Source: Thermococcaceae archaeon (GTDB lineage Archaea > Methanobacteriota_B > Thermococci > Thermococcales > Thermococcaceae). From it: DNA of 13,862 nt. Under the pieces are notes generated by a model. The model did not search any database. It saw nothing but the letters and a program-made list of their open reading frames with translations, and was not told where the DNA came from. The number at the start of each line of letters is the position of its first letter. Position 1 is the first letter of the stretch. Shown in pieces: positions 1-6,471 of the stretch. The DNA lies in assembly GCA_026986455.1 (NCBI GenBank), contig JALSON010000120.1, positions 1 to 13,862 on the forward strand, read 5' to 3'. Made by a program: the position numbers and the translations under genes.

Positions 1-2
1 CC

Positions 3-71
3 ATAAAGAAAATCCTCATAAAAGAAGGCGACACCGTAGACACAGGACAACCACTAATGGAGATAGCATGA
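3..71 (+). CDS. Biotin/lipoyl carrier domain protein, C-terminal end only (partial)
   Basis: The window opens inside a gene; 22 codons and a TGA stop (69-71) remain. The visible residues read KKILIKEGDTVDTGQPLMEI, which is the last beta-hairpin of a biotinyl/lipoyl attachment domain (the 'v.eGd.V..GqpLm.i' half that follows the modified lysine). In Thermococcales this usually belongs to the biotin carrier (gamma) subunit of a methylmalonyl-CoA/oxaloacetate decarboxylase or an acyl-CoA carboxylase. The modified lysine lies upstream of the window, so biotin versus lipoate cannot be decided here. A T-rich tract follows the stop. Confidence 0.75.
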   Translation: MKKILIKEGDTVDTGQPLMEIA

Positions 72-75
72 TCCC

Positions 76-106
76 TAAATTTTCCCTATTTTTATTTTAC
101 ATTTCA
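76..106 (+). terminator. T-rich terminator after the carrier-protein gene
   Basis: Directly after the stop codon lies a run of T-rich blocks (AAATTTT, CTATTTTTATTTTAC). Archaeal RNA polymerase terminates on oligo-T tracts in the non-template strand without needing a hairpin, so this is a plausible 3' end. No stem-loop was seen. Confidence 0.4.
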
Positions 107-154
107 CAATTCACCCCTAAAATCAAAAGAAGCTTAGGTATGGATACCAAAAGA

Positions 155-201
155 CATTTAAAGGTTTATTTAGTATTTATCTTGAAAATTGCATGGAGGT
201 G
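155..201 (+). promoter_or_regulatory. cstA promoter (TATA candidate) and ribosome binding site
   Basis: An archaeal TATA-like element (TTTAAAGG at 157-164, overlapping GTTTATTTA at 164-172) sits about 45 nt before the chosen start, which would place transcription start near 185-190. A strong Shine-Dalgarno site GGAGGTG at 195-201 lies 6 nt before GTG 208. That spacing rules out the in-frame ATG at 193, because the site would then lie inside the coding region. Confidence 0.5.
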
Positions 202-207
202 CAATCC

Positions 208-1905
208 GTGAACTCTGCTGTAGTTATTTTGATAGCAGCTGCAATATATGTGGGTATGTATTTTACCTATGGAAAAGCCCTGCAGAATAAGGTTGTTAGA
301 GCAGATTCAAACAGACCAACCCCTGCACACAAGCTCTATGACGGTGTCGACTACGTCCCTGCACACCCGATGGTTCTATACGGCCACCACTTCGCTTCCA
401 TTGCTGGCGCCGGGCCGATCGTCGGTCCTGCTGTCGCAATGGCCTGGGGATGGCTGCCAGGACTCCTGTGGGTCTGGTTTGGAAACGTATTTATCGGTGC
501 CGTCCACGACTACCTTGCACTGATGTCCTCAGTCCGCTACGACGGTAAGTCAGTTCAGTGGATTGCAGGAAAGCTCATGAGCAGGAGAACGAGTATGGCC
601 TTCGAGCTCTACGTATGGTTTGCACTTGTTCTCGTGGTGGCAGCTTTTGGTGCAGTCATAAGTGGAATATTCGTCAATACCCCCGGAGCCGCAACTGCAT
701 CATGGCTCTTTATGCTTGTAGCAGTAATTCTTGGTCTGCTTCTCTACAGATGGCAGATTGAATTCAAGCTTGGAACCATCATTGGCATTTTACTTTTAAT
801 AGCTGCAATATACCTAGGCTTCAAGTTCCCGTTGCATGCAAGCAAGCACACATGGCTCATCGCCCTTGGAATATACGTTATCATTGCCTCATCCCTGCCA
901 GTCTGGATTCTTCTGCAGCCGAGGGATTACCTCAATGCATACATCCTCTGGTTCGGCCTTATCCTTGGTGGTCTGGCTTTCATAGTGGTGGGCTTTAAAG
1001 GTGGAACGTTCACTGCTCCAGCATATACCAGCTGGTCAGCTAATGTTGTTGGAGGGAAACCTTCTCCCTTCTGGCCTACAATACCACTGGTAATTGCCTG
1101 TGGATCTCTCAGTGGCTTCCATTCAATAGTTGGATCCGGGACAAGTAGTAAACAGCTTGACAATGAGCTTCATGGCCTCATGGTAGGATATGGAGGAATG
1201 TTTACCGAGGGATTCCTATCAACTATCGTCATTGCATCGATATCAGTTTATGGTCTTCAAGTCTTCCAGAGCCTTAAAATCCCGGTTAATGTCGCTAGCT
1301 GGGGAACCCAGTATGCAATTCAGGTTGTTAAACATGGAATAAAGGTCGGAATTTTCGCAAAAAGTTATGCTCTTGGTGTTCATAATGCATTTGGCTTCTC
1401 AACAGAGGGGGCTGCGCTCTTTGCAAGCCTGTGGGTTGCAGCATTTGCACTGACGACTCTCGATACTGCCACAAGGCTTGGTAGATTCGCCTGGCAGGAA
1501 ATCATAGAAATGATTAGCGGGCCTGATGTTCTTAAGAACAAGTGGATCGCTTCGATAATCCTTGTGGTCTTTGGAATTTACATGGCATGGGGAGGAAACT
1601 GGCTCATAATATGGCCTGCATTCAGCGGCATGAACCAGATGCTTGCGAGCATTGCTCTAATGACGGCTTCACTCTGGGTTGCCAAGGTACAGCGGCCTGC
1701 AGGAGCCTGGAAGTGGGCTGTTGTGATTCCCGCACTTTTCCTCTGGATTACCGTTACGGCAGCACTGGTGTGGTTCCTCGTCGTCATCAGACCGGGCTTC
1801 TGGGTTAGCCTCATCACAATCGTCGGCCTGCTCCTCAACCTGCTGCTGGTCTTTGACTGGTATGAAGCATGGAGGAAGCCGGCTGAGGAATACGCGGCCG
1901 CATGA
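208..1905 (+). CDS. cstA: CstA-family carbon starvation / peptide-pyruvate transporter
   Basis: A 565-residue, highly hydrophobic polytopic membrane protein. Family signatures are clear: GHHFASIAGAGPIVGP at about residues 59-74, PRDYLN near 239, SGFHSIVGSGTSSKQ at about 302-316, GGMFTEG near 329, and LDTATRLGRFAWQE in the second half. In bacteria CstA and its relatives BtsT/YhjX take up peptides or pyruvate during carbon limitation; in a peptide-fermenting archaeon peptide uptake is a reasonable inference, but substrate cannot be read from sequence. GTG 208 was chosen because of the GGAGGTG site 6 nt upstream; an ATG at 193 would add five residues. It stands alone, with no BtsSR-type two-component genes nearby. 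A T-rich tract follows the stop. Confidence 0.93.
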   Translation: MNSAVVILIAAAIYVGMYFTYGKALQNKVVRADSNRPTPAHKLYDGVDYVPAHPMVLYGHHFASIAGAGPIVGPAVAMAWGWLPGLLWVWFGNVFIGAVHDYLALMSSVRYDGKSVQWIAGKLMSRRTSMAFELYVWFALVLVVAAFGAVISGIFVNTPGAATASWLFMLVAVILGLLLYRWQIEFKLGTIIGILLLIAAIYLGFKFPLHASKHTWLIALGIYVIIASSLPVWILLQPRDYLNAYILWFGLILGGLAFIVVGFKGGTFTAPAYTSWSANVVGGKPSPFWPTIPLVIACGSLSGFHSIVGSGTSSKQLDNELHGLMVGYGGMFTEGFLSTIVIASISVYGLQVFQSLKIPVNVASWGTQYAIQVVKHGIKVGIFAKSYALGVHNAFGFSTEGAALFASLWVAAFALTTLDTATRLGRFAWQEIIEMISGPDVLKNKWIASIILVVFGIYMAWGGNWLIIWPAFSGMNQMLASIALMTASLWVAKVQRPAGAWKWAVVIPALFLWITVTAALVWFLVVIRPGFWVSLITIVGLLLNLLLVFDWYEAWRKPAEEYAAA

Positions 1906-1907
1906 AC

Positions 1908-1932
1908 TCTTTTATTTTTCATTTATTGTTTT
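1908..1932 (+). terminator. T-rich tract between cstA and the five-gene unit
   Basis: The 39-nt gap between cstA and the next gene is dominated by CTTTTATTTTTCATTTATTG and TTTT. It fits a cstA terminator. The same T/A-rich block could supply a TATA element for the downstream genes, with transcription starting near 1937-1942, so separate transcription of the two units is likely but not proven. Confidence 0.45.
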
Positions 1933-1944
1933 AAGGAGGGCATC

Positions 1945-2230
1945 ATGTTGGATACAAAGGAGCTTCTCAGGATGGCATCACTACCTTTGAGGTTTCTGGC
2001 CGAATTCCATAGGGGATTCAGGCTGAACTATGTGAGGGGACTCCAGTGGGAAGAGGAGGAGCTGGAAAATATCCTCGCTCTGGTGCTCTTCGGGAGCTAT
2101 ATCGGCCTTCCACACCCGCCCGGTGGAGCTCATCTACCGCCTGCTCCCCCATATGCTCAGGGAGATATATGTAATGCAGGAGAAGAGCCTCGAAAGACCC
2201 GGGATAAAAACCGGCTGGATAGGAGTTTAG
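1945..2230 (+). pseudogene. Small hydrophobic-motif protein, paralogue of the next gene, broken by a +1 frameshift
   Basis: ATG 1945 has a strong AAGGAGGG site (1933-1940). The frame as given runs to 2235, but after GLPHPP (about residue 59) it turns into a low-complexity Pro/Ala/Arg tail. Dropping one base in the run around 2119-2123 restores a frame ending at TAG 2228-2230. That frame reads VELIYRLLPHMLREIYVMQ, matching the next gene's TLVMRLMPHMVREIHVMQ. The corrected product is about 94 residues against 93 for its neighbour. Shared motif: ELEN, a hydrophobic stretch, IG-[IL]-P-x-PP, then RL-[LM]-PHM-x-REI-x-VMQ. No known family was recognised. It may be a true frameshift or a sequencing error. 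Confidence 0.7.
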
Positions 2231-2246
2231 GGTAGGAGGTTAAACA

Positions 2247-2528
2247 ATGGGCAGGAAGATTATAGATGATGTCAGGGCATTCCTCACAGGTTTTGCCGGA
2301 TCATTCAGACAGCAGTCGACGGAGTACATAGAGTTTGAGCTCAGGGAACTGGAGAATGTCTTTACGCTGACTCTCATGGGGGCGTTTATAGGCATTCCCT
2401 CCCCCCCGACGACGCTCGTGATGAGACTGATGCCACATATGGTGAGGGAGATTCACGTAATGCAGCAGAGAGCTGTTGACCTTGATGATGTGTTTGCTGA
2501 AGTTGCAGGAATGTTTGATATAGATTGA
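2247..2528 (+). CDS. Small conserved protein of unknown function, paralogue of the preceding gene
   Basis: A 93-residue protein with site AGGAGGT (2234-2240) before ATG 2247. After an amphipathic N-terminal part (residues 1-30) come ELEN at about 34-37, a hydrophobic segment at about 38-50, the turn IGIPSPP, and a helix with RLMPHMVREIHVMQ; the tail is acidic. The hydrophobic stretch is interrupted by prolines and rather short for a membrane span. I do not recognise the family. The stop (2526-2528) overlaps the Shine-Dalgarno region of the ATPase gene, so the two are very likely co-transcribed and coupled. Position directly before an ArsA/Get3-type ATPase suggests a partner, adaptor or client, which is inference from context only. 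Confidence 0.8.
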   Translation: MGRKIIDDVRAFLTGFAGSFRQQSTEYIEFELRELENVFTLTLMGAFIGIPSPPTTLVMRLMPHMVREIHVMQQRAVDLDDVFAEVAGMFDID

Positions 2529-2537
2529 GGTGAGAGC

Positions 2538-3530
2538 ATGAGGGAGTACCTGCTTCCAAAGGAAGAATTCAGGACGGTGTTCGTCATCGGAAAAGGGGGC
2601 GTCGGGAAGACCACAACCAGCGCCGCTTTAGCTGTAGCCCTCGCAAAAAAAGGGTACAGGACGCTCATTGTCTCACTCGACCCGGCACACAACCTCGGTG
2701 ATGTTTTCATGGTGAAGCTCACGGACAAACCCAAAAAGCTGGCAGAGAACCTCTACGCCAGCGAACTTGACATGGAGAAGCTCATAAAAGGGTATCTCAA
2801 GCACCTCGAAAAGAACCTCAAAAACATGTACCGCTACCTGACTGTCATAAATCTTGAGAAGTACTTTGAGGTGCTGAGCTATTCGCCGGGCATTGAGGAA
2901 TATGCGACGCTTGAGGCTGTGAGGGAGATACTCGTCAGCGGAAACGAGTGGGATGTCATAGTCTTCGACACACCCCCTACAGGTTTAACGCTCCGCGTTT
3001 TAGCACTTCCAAGAATTTCGCTCATATGGGCCGACAGGCTCATTGAGATACGGCGTAAAATCCTTGAAAGGAGGAGGGCTATAGCGAAGATACAGGGCGA
3101 GCAGAAATTCGTGGTTGGTGGAGAAGAAATAACACTCGCAAAGGAGGAGGAAGAAGACGCCGTCATGAAGGAGCTCAAAGCATACCGCTCAGAGGTGGAG
3201 TTCGTTGAGAGGGTTATCACAGACCCCGACAGGACGAGCGTTGTGGCCGTCATGAACCCGGAGATGCTTCCGCTCTATGAGACAGAGAGGGCATACGAGA
3301 GCCTGAAAAAGTTCGGAATTCCCTTCAACCTCGTTGTCGTGAACAAAGTCATAACACTGGAGAAGGACATCCCCGAGCTCAGAGTAAAGCTCGATGCCCA
3401 GAAGAAAGTCCTTTCCGGGATAGAGAAGAGGTTCAGGGGTATAGACATAATCAGGATACCGATGTTTGCCGAAGAGCCAAGGGGACTGGAATGGCTTGAA
3501 AAGCTCGGAGGCAGCGTGCTTGAGGGCTGA
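2538..3530 (+). CDS. ArsA/Get3-family ATPase without cysteines
   Basis: A 330-residue cytosolic P-loop ATPase of the deviant Walker A (signature lysine) class. Visible elements: GKGGVGKTT at 18-26; SLDPAHNLGDVF at 46-57, where D48 aligns with the catalytic Asp of yeast Get3; SPGIEEYATLEAV at 116-128; switch II FDTPPTGLTLRVLALP at 143-158; VVNK at 267-270; and IPMFAEEPRGLEWLEKL near 307-323. It is single-domain like Get3, not tandem like bacterial ArsA. No arsenite-efflux gene is nearby and no Cys exists, so neither metalloid binding nor the Get3 CxxC zinc site is possible. The helical arm (about 159-228), which holds clients in Get3, is strongly charged here. ATG 2538 follows GAGGTGA. Annotation as an arsenical pump ATPase would mislead; the real substrate is unknown. 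Confidence 0.9.
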   Translation: MREYLLPKEEFRTVFVIGKGGVGKTTTSAALAVALAKKGYRTLIVSLDPAHNLGDVFMVKLTDKPKKLAENLYASELDMEKLIKGYLKHLEKNLKNMYRYLTVINLEKYFEVLSYSPGIEEYATLEAVREILVSGNEWDVIVFDTPPTGLTLRVLALPRISLIWADRLIEIRRKILERRRAIAKIQGEQKFVVGGEEITLAKEEEEDAVMKELKAYRSEVEFVERVITDPDRTSVVAVMNPEMLPLYETERAYESLKKFGIPFNLVVVNKVITLEKDIPELRVKLDAQKKVLSGIEKRFRGIDIIRIPMFAEEPRGLEWLEKLGGSVLEG

Positions 3531-3813
3531 AGAGATACTGAACCTGCTTAGAAACGTCAGGAATCCCTTCACAGGTATGGACATAGTGAGCGAGGGTCTC
3601 GTTACAAAAGTCGTCGTTGAGGAGGAAAGAACCATCATCTACGTCGCCTTTGCACGGAACACCCCGCCACAGCCCTTTGCCATGGCAGTAAACTGGCCGG
3701 TTCAGGCAAAGATTATCAGGGAGATGGCAAAGGTTTTAGAGGGTAAACTCGGATACTTTGAGGTGATCGATGACATGACATTGCAGCGGTATTATCCGTT
3801 TGAGGAGGTTTGA
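3520..3813 (+). CDS. DUF59/MIP18-like protein lacking the conserved Cys
   Basis: A 97-residue protein. Start TTG 3520 overlaps the ATPase stop by 11 nt, has GGAG at 3507-3510, and gives MRAEEILNLLRNVRNPFTGMD, the usual DUF59 opening of a helix followed by (K/R)(D/N)P...DIV. The longer frame upstream merely shadows the ATPase. GMDIVSEGLVTKVVV and the C-terminal VIDDMTLQRYYP region also fit the fold. In most DUF59 proteins (SufT, MIP18, PaaD) a loop with a reactive Cys of type 'PGCP' aids Fe-S cluster handling; here it reads NTPPQPFAMAVNWP, and the protein has no Cys at all. A classical Fe-S role is therefore doubtful. Coupling to an ArsA/Get3-type ATPase recalls Mrp/Nbp35-DUF59 pairs but with a different ATPase class. 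Confidence 0.78.
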   Translation: MRAEEILNLLRNVRNPFTGMDIVSEGLVTKVVVEEERTIIYVAFARNTPPQPFAMAVNWPVQAKIIREMAKVLEGKLGYFEVIDDMTLQRYYPFEEV

Positions 3814-3815
3814 TA

Positions 3816-4472
3816 ATGGAGATAACGGCAGGATTGATACTCGCAATAATGGTCTTAGCTGCGGTTTCCTCCATCCAGTTTTATAAGGGGAGAAAGCTGA
3901 ACCTCCAGCTCATGCAGCACTACCTGCGCTCGATTGAGGACGTGGTAAAGCCGGAGGACAAGGAATACGTCTGGCTTGGAGGCTACATCGGCTTCAGGGC
4001 ATATTACAAGGTCAGCAGGGACAACATCAGAAAGTTTGAATACACGCTCACACTTCTCCCGAGGCAGAGCATCCTCTACTTCCCAGTATCCCTGCTCACC
4101 AGCAGGCACGACAAGCTCTACATAGTCGTGAGGCCCTTCAACCAGATAAAGAGGGAGGCACACCTGATTCAGAAGGGCTACTACAGGATAAAGCCGAGGA
4201 TTGAAAACGAGGAGCTCCTGCAGAGGGAGATTATTGAGATAGATGGGAAGAAGTATGAAGCCCTGTATGAAAAGAGGAGGGACATCGAAAGGCTCAGGTA
4301 TCTCGTTGAGAGCCTGTCAAAGCCCCATAACGTCAAGCACGTCTCGCTAACACCCGATACCAATGTCTTCTATGTCCTCATGAAGCCGGAGCCCGATACG
4401 ATAGAGGGGGACATATCGAAAATCGTGCGCTTTGTCAATGAAAAGCTCAGGGAGAGCCCGTTTTCGTCTTAA
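3816..4472 (+). CDS. Membrane-anchored protein with a cytoplasmic domain, unknown function
   Basis: Start ATG 3816 is preceded by GAGGAGGT (3802-3809); TTG 3810 in the same frame is less likely. The 218-residue product has one N-terminal membrane segment (about residues 3-20) followed by YKGRK, which by the positive-inside rule puts the remaining 195 residues in the cytoplasm. That part alternates strands and helices: YVWLGGYIGFRAYYKV, a basic TLLPRQSILYFP stretch, KLYIVVRPF, then a charged helix and VNVFYVLMK-like strands near the C-terminus (NVFYVLMKPEP). No Cys. I do not recognise the family with confidence. As the last gene after an ArsA/Get3-type ATPase it could be the membrane dock for that ATPase; this is inference. 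Confidence 0.8.
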   Translation: MEITAGLILAIMVLAAVSSIQFYKGRKLNLQLMQHYLRSIEDVVKPEDKEYVWLGGYIGFRAYYKVSRDNIRKFEYTLTLLPRQSILYFPVSLLTSRHDKLYIVVRPFNQIKREAHLIQKGYYRIKPRIENEELLQREIIEIDGKKYEALYEKRRDIERLRYLVESLSKPHNVKHVSLTPDTNVFYVLMKPEPDTIEGDISKIVRFVNEKLRESPFSS

Positions 4473-4490
4473 TCACTGGCTTCTTCTCCA

Positions 4491-4510
4491 AAAGTTTTAT
4501 TTTATTAAAC
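4491..4510 (+). promoter_or_regulatory. Candidate promoter for the VapB-like / hydrolase unit
   Basis: AAAGTTTTATTTTATTAAAC holds a TATA-like core (TTTTATTTTA, 4495-4504) about 20-25 nt before TTG 4523/GTG 4526. There is no Shine-Dalgarno site between them, so the transcript may be leaderless or nearly so. The same T-rich block may terminate the preceding unit, whose stop is at 4470-4472. Confidence 0.45.
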
Positions 4511-4522
4511 CCGGAAGCATAC

Positions 4523-4777
4523 TTGGTGATACCTCTGGTAAGTATACGCCTCAAAGTCGGACCAAAGGGGCAGATAGTCATCCCCAAGGTCTTCCGTGAA
4601 GCCTACGGTATAAAGGAGGGTGGGGAGGTTATAGTTGAACCCACTGACAAAGGGCTGATTCGCCCGTCGGATGCCCTCCATGTGGCGGTGATAGAGAACA
4701 ACGGCCTCCAGGCCATAGTCAGCGAGGATGAAGACTTCGACGTTCTTCCACTGAAAAGGCTCTGGATTAGTGGTTGA
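4523..4777 (+). CDS. In-frame VapB (AbrB-type antitoxin) / VapC (PIN toxin) fusion relic
   Basis: An 84-residue frame joining two halves of a toxin-antitoxin pair. Residues 8-46 are an AbrB/SpoVT swapped-hairpin DNA-binding domain (LKVGPKGQIVIPKVFREAYG, then GIKEGGEVIVEP). Residues 47-84 are the last quarter of a PIN-domain toxin: SDALHVAVIENNGL with acidic D50, then IVSEDEDFDVLPLKRLW. The VapB C-terminal toxin-binding arm and about the first 90 residues of VapC, with two of the catalytic acids, are missing, so nuclease activity is not expected. DNA binding could persist. The likely cause is an internal deletion that kept the frame. Start is TTG 4523 or GTG 4526; no Shine-Dalgarno site is visible. 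It lies directly before the hydrolase gene. Confidence 0.7.
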   Translation: MVIPLVSIRLKVGPKGQIVIPKVFREAYGIKEGGEVIVEPTDKGLIRPSDALHVAVIENNGLQAIVSEDEDFDVLPLKRLWISG

Positions 4778-4778
4778 G

Positions 4779-5549
4779 ATGCTCTACAAAGCCAGGTTCG
4801 GCGAGCCAAAGCTCGGCTGGGTCGTTCTGGTTCACGGCTTAGGAGAGCACAGCGGCAGATATGGGAAGCTCATCTCAATGCTGAATGATGCGGGCTTTGC
4901 GGTCTACACCTTCGACTGGCCGGGCCACGGGAGGAGCGGCGGAAAGAGGGGACACACAAACGTGGAGGAAGCCATGGAGATAATTGACGGTATAATCGAT
5001 GAGATTGGGGAGAAGCCCTTCCTCTTCGGTCACAGCCTCGGCGGACTGACGGTTATCAGGTATGCGGAGACGAGACCCGGGAGAATTCGGGGGGTGGTGG
5101 CTTCCTCACCGGCGCTGATAAAGAGCCCAAAAACACCGGGCTTCATGGTTGTTTTGGCAAAAATCCTCGGAAGAATCGCGCCGGGAATAACCATGTCCAA
5201 CGGATTGAAGCCGGAACTGTTGTCAAGGAACCCTGCAGCCGTGGAGGAGTATATAAATGATCCCCTCGTCCACGACAGAATTTCAGCGGCTCTTGGAAGG
5301 AGCATTTTTGAGAACATGGAAAGGGCCCACAGGGAGGCGGGGAGGATAGCGGTCCCTGTGCTGATTCTGGTGGGTACAGGCGACCTCATAACCCCTCCCG
5401 AGGGGGCAAGAAGGCTCTTTGAAAAGCTGAAGGTTGAGGATAAGACCCTGAAGGAATTCGAGGGAGCATATCATGAGATTTTTGAAGACCCGGAGTGGGG
5501 AGAGGAGTTCCACAGGGTGATAGTTGAGTGGACCACAGGGAGGGGATGA
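4779..5549 (+). CDS. Alpha/beta hydrolase, monoacylglycerol lipase / lysophospholipase type
   Basis: A 256-residue serine hydrolase with no signal peptide, so cytosolic or loosely membrane-associated. HGLGEHSGRY near the N-terminus supplies the oxyanion hole, FDWPGHGRS follows, and the nucleophile elbow GHSLGG gives Ser86. Asp202 (GTGDLITPP) and His232 (GAYHEIFED) complete the triad. It closely resembles annotated Pyrococcus lysophospholipases and the Thermococcus monoacylglycerol lipase. Glycerol-ester substrates are expected, which is curious because archaeal membrane lipids are ethers; imported or foreign lipids may be the target. ATG 4779 matches the N-terminus I recall for relatives; GTG 4770 would add three residues and overlap the preceding gene. 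The next gene starts 7 nt after its stop. Confidence 0.9.
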   Translation: MLYKARFGEPKLGWVVLVHGLGEHSGRYGKLISMLNDAGFAVYTFDWPGHGRSGGKRGHTNVEEAMEIIDGIIDEIGEKPFLFGHSLGGLTVIRYAETRPGRIRGVVASSPALIKSPKTPGFMVVLAKILGRIAPGITMSNGLKPELLSRNPAAVEEYINDPLVHDRISAALGRSIFENMERAHREAGRIAVPVLILVGTGDLITPPEGARRLFEKLKVEDKTLKEFEGAYHEIFEDPEWGEEFHRVIVEWTTGRG

Positions 5550-5556
5550 GAGGAAC

Positions 5557-6471
5557 GTGAGGAAACTGGTTGTAGAACCTTTGGAAACAAAATTCATCAG
5601 CAGATTGGCTATATTTTTCCTGCTGTTCTTTGTTGCGGTCACCGTTTCTACCCTGCTCCGGATGGCGGGGAATGCCTCGGGAGCAGCTCTGCTGGGCATC
5701 ATGATGTATCTGATATTTGCTTCGGTGATTGGGGCTCTTCTGCTGTTTTCGCTCAGAAGGCTCAGGGCAAGGGAGAAAGCGGCGGCGATGCTGGCATCCT
5801 CCTCCGGGATAGAAAATGGCACGATTACATTCCCAGAAGAGCTTGAGTTTGAGTACGGCAGGCTTATTCTGGGGGAACGCCCTGCAAAGGAATTCAGAGC
5901 GGAGGGTAAAGGGAAAGGCAGAAGCATCCCCTTCATGAACGGAGAGTTCAGGCTTTTGATAACCCCTGAGGGAGAAGGCTTTGCAAGCTTCCCCGCCGTG
6001 AAGATACTGAGCAGGCCTTACGAGGGGGTTATGCTGCTCTTTATGACCAGCGAGGGCAGGGTCGTCTGCAGAAAATCCCTCAGCATCCCAACATCCGAGG
6101 GCTCCCTCCATCTGGATCTGGAAGGGATGGGAAGGACACTCAGGGGAAGGATATACTCAACCCCGGAAAAAACGGAAAAGATAAGGGTTCTTCTGGGGAT
6201 TCCGGAATGGGGAGGGATGGAGGTCAGGGTTGCAGGAGGTGCCATAAGGGAGTTCCGGTACAGCATGCTTCCAGATGAGAAGACCGTAATCTACGCCCCA
6301 TACGGGGCGCTGAGTTTGAGCGGGATAGCCAGAAAACTTGAAAGAAAGGGAGTCGTGCTCGGCCATGGGGAGTTTCTGATAAGGTTCACAGTTGAAGGAC
6401 ATCTCAAAAAGAGATATTCAAGCAGGGAAAGCTTTAAAGTCCTTATGGGGGAAAACGAATGGGGGATTTGA
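5557..6471 (+). CDS. Two-TM membrane protein with a soluble C-terminal domain, unknown function
   Basis: A 304-residue protein from GTG 5557, which has purine-rich GGGATGAGAGG just upstream; an in-frame TTG at 5524 would overlap the hydrolase by 26 nt and is less likely. Two membrane spans (about residues 17-34 and 43-66) form a short hairpin, with a basic stretch (RRLRAREK) after the second, so both ends should be cytoplasmic. The remaining 235 residues look beta-rich, with many short strands and glycines (for example RGRIYSTPEKTEKIRVLLGI and GGMEVRVAGGAIREF), and contain a single Cys. I do not recognise the family. It is packed between the hydrolase and the metalloprotease with gaps of a few bases or overlap, so co-expression is likely. 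Confidence 0.8.
   Translation: MRKLVVEPLETKFISRLAIFFLLFFVAVTVSTLLRMAGNASGAALLGIMMYLIFASVIGALLLFSLRRLRAREKAAAMLASSSGIENGTITFPEELEFEYGRLILGERPAKEFRAEGKGKGRSIPFMNGEFRLLITPEGEGFASFPAVKILSRPYEGVMLLFMTSEGRVVCRKSLSIPTSEGSLHLDLEGMGRTLRGRIYSTPEKTEKIRVLLGIPEWGGMEVRVAGGAIREFRYSMLPDEKTVIYAPYGALSLSGIARKLERKGVVLGHGEFLIRFTVEGHLKKRYSSRESFKVLMGENEWGI

Noticed and set aside
3466..3519. Longer DUF59 reading frame starting at ATG 3466
   Set aside because: These 18 residues lie wholly inside the ATPase gene in another frame and precede the natural domain start; TTG 3520 has a ribosome site at proper distance.
2538..3530. Arsenite-efflux ATPase
   Set aside because: No ArsB/ArsD/ArsR-like neighbour, single-domain architecture and no cysteines for metalloid binding.
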